From Thalassospira povalilytica (GTDB lineage Bacteria > Pseudomonadota > Alphaproteobacteria > Rhodospirillales > Thalassospiraceae): a DNA stretch of 64,000 nt. Of the stretch, positions 9,367-18,977 are shown one piece after another (the first letter of the stretch is position 1; each line of letters opens with the position of its first letter). The notes beneath the pieces were generated by a model. That model ran no database searches and had not been told where the DNA came from. It saw nothing but the letters and a program-made list of their open reading frames with translations. The stretch spans positions 496,001-560,000 of the forward strand of contig NZ_PGTS01000001.1 of assembly GCF_002844235.1 (NCBI RefSeq), in the 5' to 3' direction. The position numbers were made by a program, and so were the translations under genes.

Positions 9367-10470
9367 ATGGGATTCAAATGCGGTATTGTTGGTCTGCCCA
9401 ACGTTGGCAAATCGACCCTTTTTAACGCCCTGACCCAGACGGCGGCTGCCGAGGCAGCAAACTTCCCGTTCTGCACCATCGAGCCGAATACCGGTCGTGT
9501 CAGTGTTCCTGATGATCGTCTGGACAAGATTGCCGCGATTGCAAAATCGGCAAACATCATTCCGACCCAGCTTGAATTCGTTGATATTGCCGGTCTGGTC
9601 CGTGGCGCGTCCAAGGGCGAAGGTCTTGGCAACCAGTTCCTTGCCAATATTCGCGAAACCGATGCGATTGTGCATGTTCTGCGGTGCTTTGAAGATGGCG
9701 ACATCACCCATGTTGACGGATCGGTTGACCCGGTACGTGATGCGGAAACCATCGAGACCGAGCTGATGCTGGCTGATATGGAAAGCCTTGAAAAGCGCGT
9801 TCCGGCCTTGCAGAAAAAAGCCCGTTCCAATGACAAGGATGCCAAGCTGGCGCTTGATCTGATCGAGCGCGCGCTTGTGGTGCTGCGCGATGGTCAGCCG
9901 GCCCGCGTGGTTGAAATCAATGGCGAGGACGAAGAAAAAGCATTCCGTATGCTGCAACTTCTGACCAGCAAGCCGATCCTTTATGCCTGCAACGTTGATG
10001 AAGACAGTGCGGCAGAAGGCAACGAACTTTCGGCCAAGGTTGCCGAAATGGCCGCAGCCCAGGGCGCGCGTTCGGTGGTGATTTCTGCGGCCATTGAATC
10101 GGAAGTGGCCCTGCTTGAAAGTGCCGAAGACAAGAAAGAGTTCCTCGAAGGTCTTGGTCTTGAAGAAACCGGTCTGGCCCGTGTCATTCGCGAAGGCTAC
10201 AAGCTTTTGAAACTTTTGACCTTCTTTACGGTTGGTCCGAAAGAAGCCCGCGCATGGACCGTGCATGAAGGGGCCACTGCACCCAATGCCGCCGGTGTCA
10301 TCCACACCGATTTCGAGCGCGGCTTTATCAAGGCCGAAACCATCGCCTATGACGATTTCATCGAATTTAACGGCGAAGCCGGTGCGCGCGATAACGGCAA
10401 GCTGCGCCAGGAAGGCAAGACCTATATCGTCAAGGATGGCGATATCTTCCACTTTAAATTCAACGTCTAA
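9367..10470 (+). CDS. ychF: Redox-regulated ATPase YchF (OLA1 type)
   Basis: A 367-residue Obg-family P-loop protein that prefers ATP to GTP and binds the ribosome; it is linked to oxidative stress control. G1 is GLPNVGKST (9-17) and G3 is DIAGLVRGASKGEGLG. The nucleotide-base motif NVDE replaces canonical NKxD, as expected for YchF. A central coiled-coil arm and a C-terminal TGS domain (KARAWTVHEGATAPNAAG to KDGDIFHFKFNV) are present. It is 65 nt after pth and ends before a terminator. Confidence 0.96.
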   Translation: MGFKCGIVGLPNVGKSTLFNALTQTAAAEAANFPFCTIEPNTGRVSVPDDRLDKIAAIAKSANIIPTQLEFVDIAGLVRGASKGEGLGNQFLANIRETDAIVHVLRCFEDGDITHVDGSVDPVRDAETIETELMLADMESLEKRVPALQKKARSNDKDAKLALDLIERALVVLRDGQPARVVEINGEDEEKAFRMLQLLTSKPILYACNVDEDSAAEGNELSAKVAEMAAAQGARSVVISAAIESEVALLESAEDKKEFLEGLGLEETGLARVIREGYKLLKLLTFFTVGPKEARAWTVHEGATAPNAAGVIHTDFERGFIKAETIAYDDFIEFNGEAGARDNGKLRQEGKTYIVKDGDIFHFKFNV

Positions 10471-10499
10471 GCCGTCCGGAATTCGGATCGAATTCAAGG

Positions 10500-10526
10500 G
10501 CCGTCGCACAATGTGCGGCGGCTTTT
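10500..10526 (+). terminator. Rho-independent terminator after ychF
   Basis: GCCGTCGCAC and GTGCGGCGGC pair over 10 bp (one G-T) around a 3-nt loop, followed by TTTT and a further T-rich stretch. It should end the rplY-pth-ychF transcript. Confidence 0.75.
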
Positions 10527-10621
10527 CCTTTGGGGAACAGCGTTTTTGACGGCAGGGGGCTTGTCAAAGAGGGAGTGAAACAGATTTAATGACCCCAGTT
10601 TCGCACCATGATGAGGACCCG

Positions 10622-11350
10622 ATGAACGAACTGAGTACCAATGATCGCATTTTGCTGATTTTCAATTCGGCCACCGGACAGCCGGGGCGGTTGGGAACGG
10701 TTTTGCGCAAATATGGTTACGAGTTCGATATTCGCCGTCCCGGCGAAGGCGATGCCTTGCCCGATGACCTGTCGGGCTATCATCTTGTTGTGGTGTTTGG
10801 CGGCCCGATGAGTGCCAATGACGATGATCTTGGCAATGTGCAGGCAATCATGGAATTCCTGCCCAAGGTGGTCGAAAGTGACGTTCTGTATCTGGGCATT
10901 TGTCTTGGCGCACAGATGATGGCCCGCCATCTGGGGGCGGATGTGGAACCCCATCCCGAAGGCTTGACCGAGATCGGATATTACCCGGTGCAGGCAACCG
11001 ATACCGGGCGTGATCTTTTCCCCGACGAGATGATGGTCTATCACTGGCACAGCGAAGGGTTCGGATTGCCCGAGGGCGCGGAGCTTGTGGCGACCGGGCC
11101 GACATTTCCCCATCAGGCCTATCACATTGATGAACGTATCTGGGGCATTCAGTTCCATCCCGAAGTCGATGATGAAACCCATGAACGCTGGCTTGCCAAT
11201 GGTGGTGATAAAACCGACCGCCCCAATGGTCAGGGACCCGATGAACAACGCGCCGGACGGATCAAATATGATCAGGCATTCGGGGAATGGTTCGAACGGT
11301 TTGCCGCCCGGGTTCTGGTCCGTGAACGCACAACCCTTCAGACCGGATAA
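10622..11350 (+). CDS. Class I glutamine amidotransferase-like protein
   Basis: A 242-residue protein with a class I glutamine amidotransferase fold like that of GMP synthase. The nucleophile elbow is GICLGAQ (Cys94) and the His/Glu pair lies in IQFHPEVD (His179, Glu181). It is a stand-alone domain with no synthetase partner, so it may be a glutaminase-like or gamma-glutamyl hydrolase-like enzyme; the substrate cannot be read from sequence. The ATG at 10622 follows GAGGA by 6 nt. An ATG at 10589 is in frame but has poorer spacing. Confidence 0.8.
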   Translation: MNELSTNDRILLIFNSATGQPGRLGTVLRKYGYEFDIRRPGEGDALPDDLSGYHLVVVFGGPMSANDDDLGNVQAIMEFLPKVVESDVLYLGICLGAQMMARHLGADVEPHPEGLTEIGYYPVQATDTGRDLFPDEMMVYHWHSEGFGLPEGAELVATGPTFPHQAYHIDERIWGIQFHPEVDDETHERWLANGGDKTDRPNGQGPDEQRAGRIKYDQAFGEWFERFAARVLVRERTTLQTG

Positions 11351-11474
11351 GGTGCACGCAAGTGCGGACTGGTTCGTGCAGCCGGGCTGATTTGCCAGCG
11401 TGATATCCGGCCGTCATGCCCATTCACCGATTTGCCGATTTTTCCATTGCCGGTCAGGGATCAGCAGCCAGTCA

Positions 11475-11981
11475 TCACGCGTCTTGCAGCAGGCTTGTCT
11501 GATGGTTCAGCCAGTCCAAGATTGCCTGTCGATCAAGGTCGAGACTTTCGGCAATGCCGCCATGGAAGTCGGCCCAGGCATCGGCATATTCACCGCGCAC
11601 CCCGACCAGCACCGGTACGCCCAGTTCAAGGGCGCGTGAAATCACATCGCGCAAACCGCGCCCGTCGGCTTCGCTGCGGCCAAAGCGCGCAACAATCAAC
11701 AGATCACAATCGGTTTCGACATCGCGTTCAAGCTGCTCGGACAGGGATGACAGGGCATCACCATCAAGCTTGCAGCCCTTTGCCATGGCGCCACGGTTCT
11801 TGGTGATCGGCATTTCATCGCCGCTGCGCAGATTGCGGACATAAACCAGTGTGCCGCAGTCCCGGTCCTTGCGGCGTTTTTGCACATAACCGGCGATGCG
11901 TTTGGCGTCATAGCCCGCTGCGATATCGGCAAGGATATCGTCAATCGGTTGTTTGGGAAGAAACGCAATACCCGCCAGCAT
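11475..11981 (-). CDS. DUF2478 family protein
   Basis: A 168-residue protein that I match to the DUF2478 family, which often sits near molybdate-transport or molybdoenzyme genes. It starts MLAGIAFLPKQPIDDILADI and has a central segment LLIVARFGRSEADGRGLRD that looks like a P-loop-type beta-strand and following loop. No catalytic motif is clear. Its start is 3 nt after the stop of the alcohol dehydrogenase gene, so the two are one transcript. The role is unknown. Confidence 0.7.
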   Translation of the reverse strand: MLAGIAFLPKQPIDDILADIAAGYDAKRIAGYVQKRRKDRDCGTLVYVRNLRSGDEMPITKNRGAMAKGCKLDGDALSSLSEQLERDVETDCDLLIVARFGRSEADGRGLRDVISRALELGVPVLVGVRGEYADAWADFHGGIAESLDLDRQAILDWLNHQTSLLQDA

Positions 11982-11984
11982 CGA

Positions 11985-13025
11985 TCAGAACCGGTCAATG
12001 ACAGTGACGCCGGTTCCGGCGAAGTGATCCATATTCATCAGCGCGGTGGCGCCTTCGGCAAGGGTGACGCGATCGCCGATCAGTTTTTGCGGGGCCAGTT
12101 TGCCGGTCATGATCATGTCGACCATGGCATCATAACGGAATGCCTGCATGCCGTGGCTGCCCAGAATTTCAAGTTCATGGGCAACAACCCGGTCCATCGG
12201 AACTTTGGCATGGGCATGGTCGCCGGTCATCAGGCCGATCTGGATATGCTTGCCGCGTTTGCGAAGGGACGCCACAGAGTTAAAGCAGGTCACTGCACTG
12301 CCAAGCGCATCGACCGAGACATGCGCACCGCCGCGCGTGATGTCCTTGATCGCGGTCGGGATATCATCAATTGCCGCGGCATTGAGAACCGCATTGGCGC
12401 CAAGTTCCTTGGCAAATTCAAGCTTGGCATCGTCAATATCAACTGCCACCACATAGGCCCCGGCGGCGGCGGCAATCATGATTGCAGACAGACCCACACC
12501 ACCAGCACCATGCACCGCGACGATCTGACCGGCACTGACCTTGCCCTGATCGATTACGCCACGGAAGCTGGTGGCAAAGCGGCAGCCAAGACTGGCGGCA
12601 GTTGCGAAATCCATTTCATCGGGCAGGCGCACCAGATTGGTGTCGGCATAGTCAATGGCAACAAATTCGGCAAAACTGCCCCAATGGGTAAAGCCCGGCT
12701 GGAATTGATGGTCACAGACCTGATGATTGCCACTATTGCATTCCGGGCAATGACCACAGCCCGATACAAACGGGACGGTGACCCGGTCGCCTTCCTGCCA
12801 GCGTTTGATATCCTTGCCGACCGCGACCACAGTTCCGGCAAATTCATGGCCCGGAACATGGGGCAATTGCACATCGGAATCATGACCCATCCAGCCATGC
12901 CAGTCACTGCGGCACAGGCCGGTTGCGCCAACCCTGATCACGACCCCGCCATTGGTCGGGGTCGGATCGTCAAGTTTCTGGACTTCGATCGGACCCTGAT
13001 ATTCGGTGAAATAGGCGGCGCGCAT
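11985..13025 (-). CDS. Zinc-dependent alcohol dehydrogenase
   Basis: A 346-residue medium-chain dehydrogenase/reductase. Catalytic zinc ligands fit Cys38 ([10 protein letters not shown]) and His60-Glu61 (VPGHEFAG). The four structural zinc cysteines are Cys90, 93, 96 and 104 ([15 protein letters not shown]). A Rossmann motif GAGGVGLSA follows at about 172. It oxidises an alcohol or reduces an aldehyde or ketone with NAD(P); the DWHGW segment occurs in a subgroup annotated as zinc-type ADHs, and the substrate is not predictable. It lies first of two genes with the DUF2478 gene. Confidence 0.9.
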   Translation of the reverse strand: MRAAYFTEYQGPIEVQKLDDPTPTNGGVVIRVGATGLCRSDWHGWMGHDSDVQLPHVPGHEFAGTVVAVGKDIKRWQEGDRVTVPFVSGCGHCPECNSGNHQVCDHQFQPGFTHWGSFAEFVAIDYADTNLVRLPDEMDFATAASLGCRFATSFRGVIDQGKVSAGQIVAVHGAGGVGLSAIMIAAAAGAYVVAVDIDDAKLEFAKELGANAVLNAAAIDDIPTAIKDITRGGAHVSVDALGSAVTCFNSVASLRKRGKHIQIGLMTGDHAHAKVPMDRVVAHELEILGSHGMQAFRYDAMVDMIMTGKLAPQKLIGDRVTLAEGATALMNMDHFAGTGVTVIDRF

Positions 13026-13067
13026 GGCAATCCTCCGACGGGGTTAGGGGATCCTTATGGGGTGAGT

Positions 13068-14045
13068 TCAATTATCGTCCGGGTTGGCGTCTTTATGCAA
13101 GCGAACAACTTTCGGAACACCAACAGACGGCTTTGTGGGCTGCTTTTGCTTTGGGCCCGTGGCAGGGCGATAGCGCCCCCAGGGTGATGTGTCGCGATTG
13201 TCGCCTTCCTTGCCCCACGGACCGCGCTGATCGTCGCGCATGCTGGCATGTTTTGCCGCACGTTCGGCCTCGTAGGCGGCAGCCCATGGCGGGATATTGG
13301 CACCCGTGCCAGCGTCGCGGGCCTTGCGGCCGGGGCGATAAATGCCAAAGGCCGGGGCAGGGGATCCGTCGTGCCAAAGCGGGATGTTGCGATGCTTGAA
13401 AAGCGGGATCAGTGCAAGACCGGCAACGAAACCCGCAATATGGGCAACCCAGGCAATGCCGCCATCGGCACCGCTTCCGAAATTGATGATCTGGGTGACA
13501 AACCAGAAACCGAGCACGAAAACGGCGGGCACATAGAAAATGAAAACCCAGAAGAACCACACCAGCACGCGTGCCTTGGGATAAAGCAGGAAATACGCCC
13601 CCAGCACACCGGCCAGCGCCCCGGATGCACCGATCATCGGGATATGGGACTGGGTATCAAGCAGGCCATGGCCAAGGGCCGCGGCAATGCCGCAAATCAG
13701 ATAGAACATCAAAAAGCGGATATGCCCCATCGCGTCTTCGACATTGTTTCCGAAGATCCAGAGATACAGCATATTGCCGCCAAGATGCATCCAGCCGCCA
13801 TGCATGAACATGGCCGAAAAGATCGACAAAAAGCCAAAGCCCGGCGGGAAGGGGGAGAATTCCGGTGGCAAGTCGGCATGGCCGAAGACAATGGCGGGGA
13901 TTGCACCATATTGCAGATTGACCAGCTGGGCCGACCGCGGATCAAGCGAGACGGTAAACAGAAACACCACCACATTGAGCGCAATGATCGCGTAGGTCAC
14001 CCAGGGGGTGATGGTGGTCGGGTTGTTATCCTTGATCGGTAACAT
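13068..14045 (-). CDS. Rhomboid family intramembrane serine protease
   Basis: A 325-residue membrane protein. The catalytic Ser141 lies in IGASGALAGVLGAY and His202 in WVAHIAGFVAGL; Asn91 in HLGGNML is the oxyanion helper. Six membrane helices carry the rhomboid fold (about residues 15-215). A hydrophilic C-terminal tail of about 110 residues follows, rich in Arg, Gly and Trp (GKEGDNRDTSPWGRYRP), and is probably cytosolic and disordered. Rhomboids cleave membrane-spanning substrates; the target is unknown. The gene stands 42 nt upstream of the dehydrogenase. Confidence 0.92.
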   Translation of the reverse strand: MLPIKDNNPTTITPWVTYAIIALNVVVFLFTVSLDPRSAQLVNLQYGAIPAIVFGHADLPPEFSPFPPGFGFLSIFSAMFMHGGWMHLGGNMLYLWIFGNNVEDAMGHIRFLMFYLICGIAAALGHGLLDTQSHIPMIGASGALAGVLGAYFLLYPKARVLVWFFWVFIFYVPAVFVLGFWFVTQIINFGSGADGGIAWVAHIAGFVAGLALIPLFKHRNIPLWHDGSPAPAFGIYRPGRKARDAGTGANIPPWAAAYEAERAAKHASMRDDQRGPWGKEGDNRDTSPWGRYRPATGPKQKQPTKPSVGVPKVVRLHKDANPDDN

Positions 14046-14102
14046 CGACGATAAGCCTGTTTCCTGTTTTACCCGTAAAACAAATCAATGAGGCCGGGCA
14101 AA

Positions 14103-15026
14103 TCAGGCAACGTCGGCCTGATGCCGCGGGGTAAGCCGATCACGCAAATAGGTTGCCAGTTGGCGATATTCACGTTTGCGGGCCGAACTTCTGCGCCAGA
14201 CCATGCCGATGCGCCGGATCGGGACCGGGTTTTCAAACGGCATGATTTTCAAAAGGTCGGGGCGGCGGGCCTCGACTTCAAGCGACATTTCGGGAAGCAG
14301 GGTCGATCCGACACCCGCCGCCACCATCTGAACCAGGGTCGACAGGCTGTTGGCCTGGAAGTCGGCGGATTTGCTCCATCCGGCTTTCTGGCAGACTTCA
14401 AGGGCCTGATCGCGCAGGCAATGGCCGTCTTCAAGCAGCAAAAGTTTTTCATCCTTGATATCGGAAATTTCAAGGCGGCTTTTGCTGGTCAGCGGGTTGT
14501 CGGGGCTGCAGGCAAAGACGAACTGGTCTTCGAACAGATCAAACTCTTCAAGCCAGGCTTCCTCGATCGGAAGGGCAATCAGGGCAAGATCAAGTTTGCC
14601 CGCCGACAGAAGCTTGATCAGGTTGCCGGTCTGGTCTTCGCGCAGGAAGGGCTGCAATTTCGGGAAGCCGGACTTGATCTGGGTCATCACATCGGGCAGC
14701 AAATACGGACCGATGGTCGGGATGACGCCGATATGGATCGGGCCCGACAGCGGTTCTGTTGCGGCCTGTGCCATGGTGGTCAGTTCGTCGACTTCCTGAA
14801 GAATGCTTCGCGCCCGCGAAACGACTTCTTCGCCCAGCGGGGTGATCAGGACCTGACGCTTGTTGCGTTCGACAAGCTGCGCCCCAAGAAGGTTTTCAAG
14901 TTCGTTGATTGCCGCAGACAGGCTGGGCTGCGTGATAAAGCAGGCCTCGGCCGCGCGGCCGAAATGGCCGCATTCCGCAAGGGCAACTAAGTACTTGAGC
15001 TGCTTGATACTTGGTTGGGCAGCCAT
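14103..15026 (-). CDS. oxyR: Hydrogen peroxide-sensing LysR regulator OxyR
   Basis: A 307-residue LysR regulator. The N-terminal winged helix covers about 6-65 (FITQPSLSAAINELENLLG). The redox pair that forms the regulatory disulfide is Cys203 and Cys212 in GHCLRDQALEVC, nearly identical to the E. coli OxyR segment. It is divergent from ahpC-ahpD, its natural targets, across 166 nt. An OxyR-spaced motif overlaps its own start codon (see the regulatory site), which would allow autorepression. Confidence 0.95.
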   Translation of the reverse strand: MAAQPSIKQLKYLVALAECGHFGRAAEACFITQPSLSAAINELENLLGAQLVERNKRQVLITPLGEEVVSRARSILQEVDELTTMAQAATEPLSGPIHIGVIPTIGPYLLPDVMTQIKSGFPKLQPFLREDQTGNLIKLLSAGKLDLALIALPIEEAWLEEFDLFEDQFVFACSPDNPLTSKSRLEISDIKDEKLLLLEDGHCLRDQALEVCQKAGWSKSADFQANSLSTLVQMVAAGVGSTLLPEMSLEVEARRPDLLKIMPFENPVPIRRIGMVWRRSSARKREYRQLATYLRDRLTPRHQADVA

Positions 15027-15061
15027 AAATTTTTCCTATCACCAACTGAGGATTTATCTAT
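15025..15061. promoter_or_regulatory. Candidate OxyR binding site
   Basis: Two CTAT half-sites lie exactly 22 bp apart (15036-15039 and 15058-15061), the period of the ATAG-N7-CTAT tetramer site. The partner positions read ATAA (15025-15028) and TGAG (15047-15050), giving 13 of 16 consensus bases. The site abuts and overlaps the oxyR ATG and lies about 130 bp before ahpC. Function is inferred from spacing only. Confidence 0.45.
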
Positions 15062-15192
15062 TTGTCTTAGTTAGTCCATTTCACTACAAATCGCCAGCAG
15101 GGAGTGCATTTTTTGCACTTGCACACAAGATGACGCGGCCTGTCGGGGGCCGTTAATCGGGAATTTTAACTGGGTTATGGAGTACCAAAATA

Positions 15193-15720
15193 ATGCTTAC
15201 CGTTGGTGATACGCTTCCTGAATTCAATCTGACTGGTGTTTCGGGCAAAACCCCGGACAGCTTCGCACCGGTGACCGACAAGTCCTATGAAGGCAAATGG
15301 AAGATCCTGTTCTTCTGGCCGAAAGACTTCACCTTTGTCTGCCCGACCGAAATCGTCGGTTACGGCGAACTGAACGGTGAATTCGAAGACCGTGACGCGG
15401 TTCTTCTGGGTTGCTCGACCGACACCGATTTCGTCCATGCAGCATGGCGTACCCACCACGAAGATCTGGGTGACAGCCCGTTCGTATGGCTGGCTGACGA
15501 GAAAAAAGAACTGTCGGCAGCCCTTGGTGTTCTGGCGAAAGATGCCGGTGTTGCCCTGCGTGCGACCTTCATCGTCGATCCGGACAACATCATCCGTCAC
15601 GTCCAGGTTAACGACCTTAACGTTGGTCGTAACCCGCAGGAAGCCCTGCGTATTCTTGATGCACTGCAGACCGACGAACTTTGCCCGTGCAACTGGAACC
15701 AGGGTGACGCGACCCTCTAA
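15193..15720 (+). CDS. ahpC: Peroxiredoxin, alkyl hydroperoxide reductase C
   Basis: A 175-residue 2-Cys peroxiredoxin reducing H2O2 and organic peroxides. The peroxidatic Cys50 sits in FTFVCPTE. The C-terminal LCPCNW (Cys164, Cys166) supplies the resolving cysteines, an arrangement found in AhpC proteins that use AhpD rather than AhpF, as in Mycobacterium. Pairing with ahpD immediately downstream supports this. It is divergent from oxyR and probably OxyR-activated. A hairpin after the gene may reduce read-through to ahpD. Confidence 0.95.
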   Translation: MLTVGDTLPEFNLTGVSGKTPDSFAPVTDKSYEGKWKILFFWPKDFTFVCPTEIVGYGELNGEFEDRDAVLLGCSTDTDFVHAAWRTHHEDLGDSPFVWLADEKKELSAALGVLAKDAGVALRATFIVDPDNIIRHVQVNDLNVGRNPQEALRILDALQTDELCPCNWNQGDATL

Positions 15721-15752
15721 GTCGTATTTTACGACTTGGTCCAGACCGATTT

Positions 15753-15782
15753 TGGGGCCGGACACCTGTCCGGTCCCGTTTT
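15753..15782 (+). terminator. Hairpin between ahpC and ahpD
   Basis: GGGGCCGGAC and GTCCGGTCCC form a stem of about 10 bp with a 4-nt loop, followed by GTTTTC. It would partly terminate ahpC transcripts, making ahpD expression lower or dependent on its own promoter in the next 110 nt. Confidence 0.55.
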
Positions 15783-15897
15783 CAGCCCATCGGGAAATTT
15801 GATTGATCCATCTGCCGATATGGTCGGCGGCTTGGTGATGGCTGAAGAGTTTTGTGATTTTCGCTTTCAAAGCAGCAATGAATTCAGGGGTTAAACA

Positions 15898-16434
15898 ATG
15901 ACTTCTATCGTCGAAATCAAAGACGCAATGCCGTCCTATGCCAAGGATCTCAAACTGAACCTGTCGAGCATGGCCAACAATCCGGGCATGACCGACCAGC
16001 AGGTTTACGGCACAGCCCTTGCGTGTGCATTCGCATCGCGCAACGCCAAACTGATCAAGGCCGTTGCCGCCGAAGCAAAAGAAAAACTGTCCGAAGAAGC
16101 CATTGAAGCTGCCAAGGGTGCAGCGGCAATCATGGGCATGAACAACATCTATTACCGTTTCGTGCATCTGGTTTCGGATGCCGAATACGGTTCGATGCCG
16201 GCCCGCCTTCGTATGAACATCATCGGCAAACCGGGCATCGACAAGGCCGATTTCGAACTGTTTTCGATCGCGGTTTCGGCGATCAACGGTTGCGGCATGT
16301 GCATCGATTCCCATGACAAGGTGCTCAAAGGTGCCGGCGTCAAAAAGGAAACCATCCAGAACGCCATCCGCATTGCATCGGTCATTCATGCGGTTGCGGT
16401 CGTGATCGACGCCGAAGACGCATTGGCCGAATAA
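15898..16434 (+). CDS. ahpD: Alkyl hydroperoxidase AhpD
   Basis: A 178-residue all-helical carboxymuconolactone decarboxylase-like protein. The thiol pair and proton relay are Cys132, Cys135 and His139 in GCGMCIDSHD, with Glu residues upstream. AhpD reduces oxidised AhpC with electrons from dihydrolipoamide. Length is normal. It follows ahpC by 177 nt, a wide gap that contains a hairpin, and ends before a bidirectional terminator. Confidence 0.95.
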   Translation: MTSIVEIKDAMPSYAKDLKLNLSSMANNPGMTDQQVYGTALACAFASRNAKLIKAVAAEAKEKLSEEAIEAAKGAAAIMGMNNIYYRFVHLVSDAEYGSMPARLRMNIIGKPGIDKADFELFSIAVSAINGCGMCIDSHDKVLKGAGVKKETIQNAIRIASVIHAVAVVIDAEDALAE

Positions 16435-16462
16435 GCCGACAGAATTCGGGCATAGCCCAATC

Positions 16463-16500
16463 AAAAAGCCCCGGTTGCATGACGCAGCCGGGGCTTTTTT
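16463..16500. terminator. Bidirectional terminator between ahpD and the alpha/beta hydrolase gene
   Basis: AAAAAGCCCCGG and CCGGGGCTTTTTT form a strong stem around a loop of about 13 nt. There is an A tract on one side and a T tract on the other, so it can end both convergent transcripts. Confidence 0.85.
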
Positions 16501-16520
16501 GTTTGGGCGGCAAGTTGGTG

Positions 16521-17327
16521 TTAGCCATCGACAAGTTCGGCAAGGCCCAGATGCTTGAGGCTGGCGGCAATCACCTGATCGGGTTGATCAAAATGCGGGA
16601 TGTGGCCGCAATTCTTGATCAGCATTCCGGTCGCCGGGCCGCTGACATTGGCGCAGATGGTGTGGACCTGTTCGTCGCTGCCAAACTGGTCATCATCGCC
16701 CTGAATGACCAAAAGCGGGCAGGTGATGCTGGCAAGTTCGTCGACCATGTTCCAGTCACGAAAAGCCGGTTGCCGCCAGGTGTCGACCCAGGCGCTGAAA
16801 ACGGCATCGGTCTGGAAGAAGTGATGGCGTTCAAGTTTGGTTTTCCAGTCGGTATTGGCATAAATGCCCGCTGCGTCATTGATGCCGGCAATGGTGACGT
16901 CTTCGACAAAGACGTGGGCAGCCTCGGAAATCACCGCAGTGACATTGTCGGGGAAACGGGCGGCGTATTTAAGGGCAATGGTCGCGCCGTCACTGTGACC
17001 AAACAGGATGGGTTTGCTTAGTCCCAGTTCGGTGATCAGTCCGTGCAGATAGACATCGCTTTCGGTGTTGTGGAAATCGACCGCACGGGGAATGTCGCCA
17101 TCGGCATGCGGGTCGGACCGGCCATGGCCGCGCCGTTCATAGACAATGACAGGGTGCCGGGTTGCGGTTGCCAGTTTGGCGGGGAAGTCCCGCCACATGC
17201 GAATGGTGCCCAGGGCCTCGTGAAGGAAGATAATGGTCGGGGCATCTTCACGAACATCGGCAGGGGTGATCCGCTGACAGAACAGGCTTATTCCGTCGAC
17301 GGTGGCGTAGAAGTTCTCGTTGATCAT
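16521..17327 (-). CDS. Alpha/beta hydrolase
   Basis: A 268-residue alpha/beta-hydrolase-fold protein. The nucleophile elbow is GHSDGA (Ser112), the acid probably lies in QGDDDQFG (about 218) and the His in CGHIPHFDQ (about 247). The oxyanion segment is FLHEALGT. No signal peptide is seen. Members close to this include esterases and C-C hydrolases; the substrate is not predictable. It converges on ahpD and lies downstream of the aminotransferase, but a terminator separates them. Confidence 0.85.
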   Translation of the reverse strand: MINENFYATVDGISLFCQRITPADVREDAPTIIFLHEALGTIRMWRDFPAKLATATRHPVIVYERRGHGRSDPHADGDIPRAVDFHNTESDVYLHGLITELGLSKPILFGHSDGATIALKYAARFPDNVTAVISEAAHVFVEDVTIAGINDAAGIYANTDWKTKLERHHFFQTDAVFSAWVDTWRQPAFRDWNMVDELASITCPLLVIQGDDDQFGSDEQVHTICANVSGPATGMLIKNCGHIPHFDQPDQVIAASLKHLGLAELVDG

Positions 17328-17382
17328 GATGTGTCCGATTTATCGGTAATTCAGTGCGTAATTATTGAATTCGATAATGGAC

Positions 17383-17418
17383 AAAAAAACAGGGCCCGGC
17401 AAGTGCCGGACCCTGTTT
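17383..17418 (-). terminator. Terminator after the aminotransferase gene
   Basis: AACAGGGCCCGGC pairs with GCCGGACCCTGTT over about 12 bp with a 4-nt loop. On the minus strand it is followed by a run of seven T, so it ends the aspartate aminotransferase transcript. Confidence 0.85.
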
Positions 17419-17454
17419 GGTGATCAATGCCCCGAAATATCGGGTGCAGAAACC

Positions 17455-18977
<1,523 letters not shown>

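Noticed and set aside
8944-10509. 521-codon minus-strand frame
   Set aside because: Antisense to pth and ychF, both certain genes.
11880-13187. 435-codon plus-strand frame
   Set aside because: Opposite the zinc alcohol dehydrogenase, whose motifs are complete.
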